Part shown: piece after piece, positions 41,748 through 45,032 of the stretch
How the letters are laid out: the number at the start of each line of letters is the position of its first letter
How positions within the stretch are numbered: position 1 is the stretch's first letter
From: Nonomuraea solani
GTDB lineage: Bacteria; Actinomycetota; Actinomycetes; Streptosporangiales; Streptosporangiaceae
Assembly: GCF_900108335.1 (NCBI RefSeq)
Contig: NZ_FNVT01000044.1
Coordinates: 1-45,032 of the forward strand
Direction: 5' to 3'
Length of the DNA stretch: 45,032 nucleotides
Notes under the pieces: generated by a model
The model's database searches: none
What the model was told of the DNA's origin: nothing
What the model saw: only the letters and a program-made list of their open reading frames with translations
Made by a program: the position numbers and the translations under genes

Positions 41748-41957
41748 TCAGGCGGAGGTCAATTCGTAGCCCGCCTCTTCCACGGCATCACGCACACGAG
41801 CCTCCTCGACGGGCTCGTTCGCCGTCACGGTGACCTTGCCGGTGGCCAGGTCGACGTCAACGGCCGTGACACCGGAGATCTTGCCCACTTCGGTCTTCAC
41901 CGTGCCCACGCAGTGGCCGCAGGTCATCCCGCTCACGGTGTAGGTCTCGCTACTCAT
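41748..41957 (-). CDS. copZ: CopZ-like heavy-metal chaperone (HMA domain)
   Basis: 69 aa from ATG 41957 (a second ATG at 41960 and a third upstream are alternatives). A single HMA domain with the Cu(I)-binding motif MTCGHC near residue 10 (YTVSGMTCGHCVGTVKTEVG) and the family end VRDAVEEAGYELTSA. It should carry Cu(I) in the cytosol to an exporter or repressor. A CsoR-like box lies 19 bp upstream (41976-41992), fitting copper-induced expression. No copper ATPase or csoR gene is visible in the window. Confidence 0.85.
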   Translation of the reverse strand: MSSETYTVSGMTCGHCVGTVKTEVGKISGVTAVDVDLATGKVTVTANEPVEEARVRDAVEEAGYELTSA

Positions 41958-41975
41958 CATGACTCCCCTCAATCG

Positions 41976-42096
41976 ATACCCCTTGGAGGTATAAGGGCAT
42001 CTGGAACATATGCCAGCAAAGCCGCGATCGCAACCGTAACCCCCTATAGGTATATGAGAGGTAAGTCACTCTGATTCCAATACCCCTAGAGGGTAT
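41976..42096. promoter_or_regulatory. Three CsoR-like copper boxes between copZ and the oxidoreductase gene
   Basis: ATACCCCTTGGAGGTAT (41976-41992), AACCCCCTATAGGTAT (42038-42053) and ATACCCCTAGAGGGTAT (42080-42096) share the TACCCC...GGGGTA/GGTAT layout of CsoR-family operators, which respond to Cu(I), or to persulfide in CstR-type members. The third is a near-perfect palindrome ending 10 bp before the ATG of the oxidoreductase. Both divergent genes should thus respond to the same repressor, encoded elsewhere. Confidence 0.75.
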
Positions 42097-42106
42097 GGTC
42101 TGGCTC

Positions 42107-43291
42107 ATGAGAAAGCTCGGCACCATCGCCATCGTCGGCGCGTCACTGGCTGGCCTGCGCGCATTCCAGGCCCTGCGACGGGCCGAATTCGACGGCACGA
42201 TCACCCTCGTCGGAGCGGAGAAGTACCTGCCCTACAACCGTCCGCCCCTGTCCAAGAGCATGCTGAAGGGCGACGACGAGGTCACCCTCCCTGGCGCCGA
42301 AGAACTCGGCGACCACTGGCTGAAAGGCCGCCAGGCCGTACGCCTGGACACCGCGGACCGGCGGCTCATCCTGGACGACGGCTCAGAGATCCACTATGAC
42401 GGGCTGGTCATCGCCACCGGAGCCCGCCCACGACACCTGCCCGACACCCCCGAAGGCGTTCACACGCTACGCACCATCGAGGACTCCCTGGCGCTGCGCG
42501 GTGAACTGGCCGCGGGACACGACAACGTGGTGGTCATCGGCGGCGGCTTCATCGGAGGCGAGGTCGCCTCGACCGCCCGCTCTCTCGGACTCGGCGTCAC
42601 GCTCGTGGACGCGTCCCCGCACCCGATGCGGAACGCCCTGGGCACCGAGACGGCCCGCTGGCTCGCCGGCCATCACCGCGACCATGGCGTGGAACTCGTC
42701 AGCCAAGCCCGTGCGACCGGATTCGACGTCGACGCGAACGGCAGGGTGACGGGCGTACGCGTGAGCGACGGCCGGACGCTGCCCGCCGGCCTGGTCGTCG
42801 CGGGCATGGGCGTCGTGCCGAACACCGACTGGCTGGAGGGCAGCGGGCTGACGCTCAGCGACGGGGTGGTCTGCGACGAGCGCCTGTTCGCCGTGGGCAG
42901 GGAGGACGTCGTCGCCGCCGGCGACGTCGTACGCTGGCCGCACAGCCGATACGACGGCGCCCTCGTACGTGTCGAGCACTGGTCGAACGCCAACGACCAG
43001 GGCGCCGTCGCGGCACTCAACCTGCTGGCCGGTCCGGAGAACGCCAAACCGTTCGCCGACCTGCCCTCCTTCGCCACCCACGTGCACGGCGCTCGCATCC
43101 AGACCGCCGGCCTGCCGCACCTGGCCGACGAGACCCGTGTCGTGGCCGGAGACCCCGGAGAAGGACACTTTGCCGTCGCCTTCGCCAAGGACGGCACCCT
43201 GGTGGGTGCGGTCGCGGTGAACGCGCCCAAAGATCTCATCCGCGTCAAGCGCGCGATCGTGGCAGGTGACCGCCTGGACTCACTGTCCTGA
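42107..43291 (+). CDS. FAD-dependent NAD(P)H oxidoreductase (ferredoxin-reductase type)
   Basis: 394 aa from ATG 42107; the ATG at 42095 lies inside the operator palindrome and is less likely. FAD motif IAIVGASLAGLRAFQALR, then EKYLPYNRPPLSKSMLKG, typical of rhodocoxin/putidaredoxin reductases. NAD motif VVVIGGGFIGGEVASTARSL, FAD motif VAAGDVVRWPHSRYDG and a C-terminal reductase domain (HFAVAFAKDGTLVGAVAVNA). It transfers electrons from NAD(P)H to a ferredoxin or other acceptor. The CsoR-like boxes upstream suggest induction by copper or reactive sulfur. No ferredoxin gene is adjacent. Confidence 0.85.
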   Translation: MRKLGTIAIVGASLAGLRAFQALRRAEFDGTITLVGAEKYLPYNRPPLSKSMLKGDDEVTLPGAEELGDHWLKGRQAVRLDTADRRLILDDGSEIHYDGLVIATGARPRHLPDTPEGVHTLRTIEDSLALRGELAAGHDNVVVIGGGFIGGEVASTARSLGLGVTLVDASPHPMRNALGTETARWLAGHHRDHGVELVSQARATGFDVDANGRVTGVRVSDGRTLPAGLVVAGMGVVPNTDWLEGSGLTLSDGVVCDERLFAVGREDVVAAGDVVRWPHSRYDGALVRVEHWSNANDQGAVAALNLLAGPENAKPFADLPSFATHVHGARIQTAGLPHLADETRVVAGDPGEGHFAVAFAKDGTLVGAVAVNAPKDLIRVKRAIVAGDRLDSLS

Positions 43292-43309
43292 AAAAGGCGT
43301 TCTTGGTCC

Positions 43310-43329
43310 GCATCTACGATCCCCGGTAG
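43310..43329. promoter_or_regulatory. Possible BlaI operator
   Basis: An imperfect dyad with arms CTAC and GTAG separated by 8 bp (CTACGATCCCCGGTAG) lies just upstream of the blaI-like gene. BlaI/MecI operators have TAC/GTA arms of this type. Short, so tentative. Confidence 0.35.
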
Positions 43330-43362
43330 GATAAGTGGATCGGCGCCGGAGGAGACTGTCAA

Positions 43363-43737
43363 ATGATGCGTGGCCTGGGAGGACTGGAGACCACGATCAT
43401 GGACCGCATGTGGGCGATCAGGCAGCCGGCCTCGGTGCGGGACGTCCTGGAGCATCTCCAGAAGGACCGCGCGATCGCCTACACGACGGTCATGACCGTG
43501 ATGGACAAGCTGCACACCAAGGGCCTGCTCAAGCGGCAGCCCGTCGGGCGAGCGTACATCTACGAGGCTGTGTCGTCGAAGGAGGCCTACACCGCCGAGG
43601 TGATGCGTGAGTCCCTGGCCAAGAGCGGTAACAGGGCGGCCACGCTGGTGCACTTCCTCGAGCGGCTCGGTCCCGAGGAGGCCAGTGCGCTGGAAGCGGC
43701 CCTGCAGGTCTACCCACCAGGGGAACGCCGCTCATGA
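43363..43737 (+). CDS. BlaI/MecI/CopY-family repressor
   Basis: 124 aa from ATG 43363 with GGAGGAG 9 nt upstream. Winged-helix repressor: LGGLETTIMDRMWAIRQPAS, TVMTVMDKLHTKGLLKRQPV (recognition helix and wing), VGRAYIYEAVSSKEAY, then the C-terminal dimerisation helices with LAKSGNRAATLVHFLERLGP. In the classical system the paired M56 protease cleaves BlaI/MecI after sensing a signal. Here the protease gene starts on its stop codon (ATGA). No beta-lactamase or PBP gene is nearby, so the target may be elsewhere or concern metal stress. Confidence 0.88.
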   Translation: MMRGLGGLETTIMDRMWAIRQPASVRDVLEHLQKDRAIAYTTVMTVMDKLHTKGLLKRQPVGRAYIYEAVSSKEAYTAEVMRESLAKSGNRAATLVHFLERLGPEEASALEAALQVYPPGERRS

Positions 43738-44684
43738 CCATGGCGGTCGTCCTCGCCCTGTACGGCGTCCTCACAGCCCTGGCGCTGCCGAGGCTACTGA
43801 GGCGAGCCGCCTGGGCTGACCGAGCGCCACGGCTGGCCATCGCCATGTGGCAGGCGGCGGGCGCGTCGGTGATCGCCTCGGCGCTCTTGGCGGCATTCGC
43901 CGCCGCCGTGCCCGCCTCCGTGGTGGGACATGGCCTGGCCGGGCTGTTCGAGGCCTGCGCGGCCCTGCTCGGCGACGAGGCGAGCCTGAACTCGACCAGC
44001 ACCCGTGTGGCTCTCGTGGTCGGCGGCCTCATCCTGACGCGAGTGACTTACGTGAGCGCGGCGGTTCTGCTACGTGCCCGCCATGAGCGGCGCCGGCACG
44101 CCGAGGCCCTTGCCCTCCTGGGCAGACACGACCTCGACCTCGACGCACTCGTGGTCGATTACGACGAGCGCCTGGCATACTGCCTGCCCGGCCGGAAGGG
44201 GCACACGGTCATCACGACCGGTGCGCTGCGCTCGCTCGCCCCCGAGCAGGTCGCCGCCGTGCTCGCCCACGAACAGGCGCATCTGCGGGGACGTCACCAC
44301 TTGGTCCTCGCCACCGCCGAGGCCCTGGCACGCGCCTTTCCCCGCCTGCCCCTCTTCGACCAGGCTCGTGTGGAAGTCGCGCGCCTGATCGAACTGCTGG
44401 CCGATGACGTCGCGGCCCGCCGCCACCAGCGCATCCACCTTGCGGCGGCCCTGGTCGGTCTGGCTACGGGCAAGGTGCCGGCCTTCGCGCTGGGCGCGGG
44501 CGGCGAGACGGCGCTGACCCGCGTCCGCCGGATGCTGCACCCGCAGGCGCCGCTCGGCCGCCGAGAGCGTATCGCCGGACGCCTGGCCGTCACAGCTCTC
44601 CTCGGCGGTCCCGCCACGTTGGCGGCGGCGCCCGGCGTGGCGGCGTTCCTCGCCCATCACTGCCATTCTTTCCTGACCCTCTAG
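43734..44684 (+). CDS. M56-family membrane metalloprotease (BlaR1-like, no sensor domain)
   Basis: 316 aa from ATG 43734, overlapping the repressor gene by 4 nt. Membrane segments lie at the N-terminus (MAVVLALYGVLTALALPRLL; GASVIASALLAAFAAAVPAS), in the middle (RVALVVGGLILTRVTYVSAA) and at the C-terminus. The zinc motif HEQAH (His179, Glu180, His183) sits in VAAVLAHEQAHLRGRHH. It lacks the extracellular penicillin-binding sensor of BlaR1, like most actinobacterial M56 proteins. It probably inactivates the BlaI-type partner. The stop TAG uses the TA target site and the first base of the IS630 element, so the original C-terminus was cut by the insertion, probably within a few residues of its end. 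Confidence 0.85.
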   Translation: MTMAVVLALYGVLTALALPRLLRRAAWADRAPRLAIAMWQAAGASVIASALLAAFAAAVPASVVGHGLAGLFEACAALLGDEASLNSTSTRVALVVGGLILTRVTYVSAAVLLRARHERRRHAEALALLGRHDLDLDALVVDYDERLAYCLPGRKGHTVITTGALRSLAPEQVAAVLAHEQAHLRGRHHLVLATAEALARAFPRLPLFDQARVEVARLIELLADDVAARRHQRIHLAAALVGLATGKVPAFALGAGGETALTRVRRMLHPQAPLGRRERIAGRLAVTALLGGPATLAAAPGVAAFLAHHCHSFLTL

Positions 44685-45032
44685 TGCTGTGACCGGAAAC
44701 GATCACGGTGTTGGCGCGTAGGACGCTTCTGCCGGTTGGATGGGTGCTGATCACGTTCGATCGGCGCTCGGGAGGTCAGGTGACGCAACCGGTCAGGGTC
44801 CGCAGGCTCACAGAACCGGAAGGGCAGAAACTACAGCGCATCGTGCGGCGCGGCACGACCAGCACGGTGCGCTACCGGCGGGCGATGATCCTGCTGGCCT
44901 CGGCCGGCGGCAACACCGTGCCGGTCATCGCCCGACTGGTGCAGGCCGATGAGGACACCGTGCGCGATGTGATCCACCGTTTCAACGAGATCGGGCTGGC
45001 CTGCCTGGACCCTCAGTGGGCGGGAGGCCGTC
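44684..45032 (+). mobile_element. IS630-family element, right copy (partial)
   Basis: Begins at 44684 after TA at 44682-44683, with terminal sequence GTGCTGTGACCGGAAACG. It matches the left-end copy perfectly in inverted orientation over the 268 bp that can be compared, and continues beyond the window. Confidence 0.85.
44780..45032 (+). CDS. IS630-family transposase, N-terminal part (runs off window)
   Basis: 84 residues from GTG 44780 (GGGAGGTCAG upstream): VTQPVRVRRLTEPEGQK, then YRRAMILLASAGGNTVPVIA, DEDTVRDVIHRFNEIG and CLDPQWAGGR. This is the winged-helix/HTH head of IS630-type transposases, which cut and paste at TA dinucleotides. The DDE domain lies beyond the window end. Confidence 0.85.
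   Translation, partial: MTQPVRVRRLTEPEGQKLQRIVRRGTTSTVRYRRAMILLASAGGNTVPVIARLVQADEDTVRDVIHRFNEIGLACLDPQWAGGR

Overview
This is high-GC DNA from an actinomycete. A Streptosporangiales-type genome (Nonomuraea/Streptosporangium-like) is my best guess, from the IS630-type transposase, a SARP regulator, DUF3558-like lipoproteins, frequent GTG starts and long antisense ORFs caused by GC-rich third positions. The window is bounded on both sides by the first 250-350 bp of the same IS630-family element in inverted orientation: positions 1-268 are a perfect inverted copy of 44681-44948. The piece is therefore either a 44.4-kb segment framed by two recent IS insertions or a contig that ends inside IS copies.

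Left part (about 0.3-11.2 kb) is an accessory zone full of decayed genes: an e9imm-like remnant, a DUF3558-like lipoprotein, a frameshifted membrane patatin, a membrane protein of unknown role, a relaxase (mobilisation nuclease) fossil, a large STAND/NB-ARC-TPR ATPase with near-identical 126-bp repeats, a small HTH-like gene whose 3' end is also present as a fossil at 2.1 kb, an XRE regulator broken by three frame changes, a truncated class III aminotransferase and an apparently intact VapBC toxin-antitoxin pair. The relaxase and the wrecked regulator point to an old mobile element.

Centre (11.2-25.7 kb) is a defence island of seven same-strand genes. The last four are a canonical type II Wadjet system (jetA TIGR02677, jetB TIGR02678, jetC TIGR02680 SMC, jetD TIGR02679 Toprim), joined by 4-8 nt overlaps. 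Wadjet complexes extrude and cut circular plasmid DNA. Only 67 bp upstream lies a 1516-aa DEAH helicase with several zinc clusters and a C-terminal DUF1998 domain. Two genes I do not recognise precede it, coupled to each other by a TGATG junction and 3 bp from the helicase. This helicase trio is the best candidate here for an undescribed system or an undescribed Wadjet companion. A tRNA-like T-arm/acceptor remnant at 25.8 kb, just past jetD, may be an attachment-site scar closing the island.

Right part (26-44.7 kb) looks like ordinary accessory chromosome: an AfsR-like SARP regulator divergent from an FMN reductase plus DHA2-type MFS exporter; a secreted C40 (NlpC/P60) hydrolase; an FAD monooxygenase divergent from a TetR regulator with two perfect 16-bp palindromes between them; an Opp/Nik-type ABC importer operon ending in a FhuF-like 2Fe-2S reductase, suggesting metallophore uptake; a copper-type locus (broken DUF6153/DUF305 genes, CopZ chaperone, FAD oxidoreductase, three CsoR-like boxes); and a BlaI-M56 regulator/protease pair whose second gene ends at the IS insertion site.
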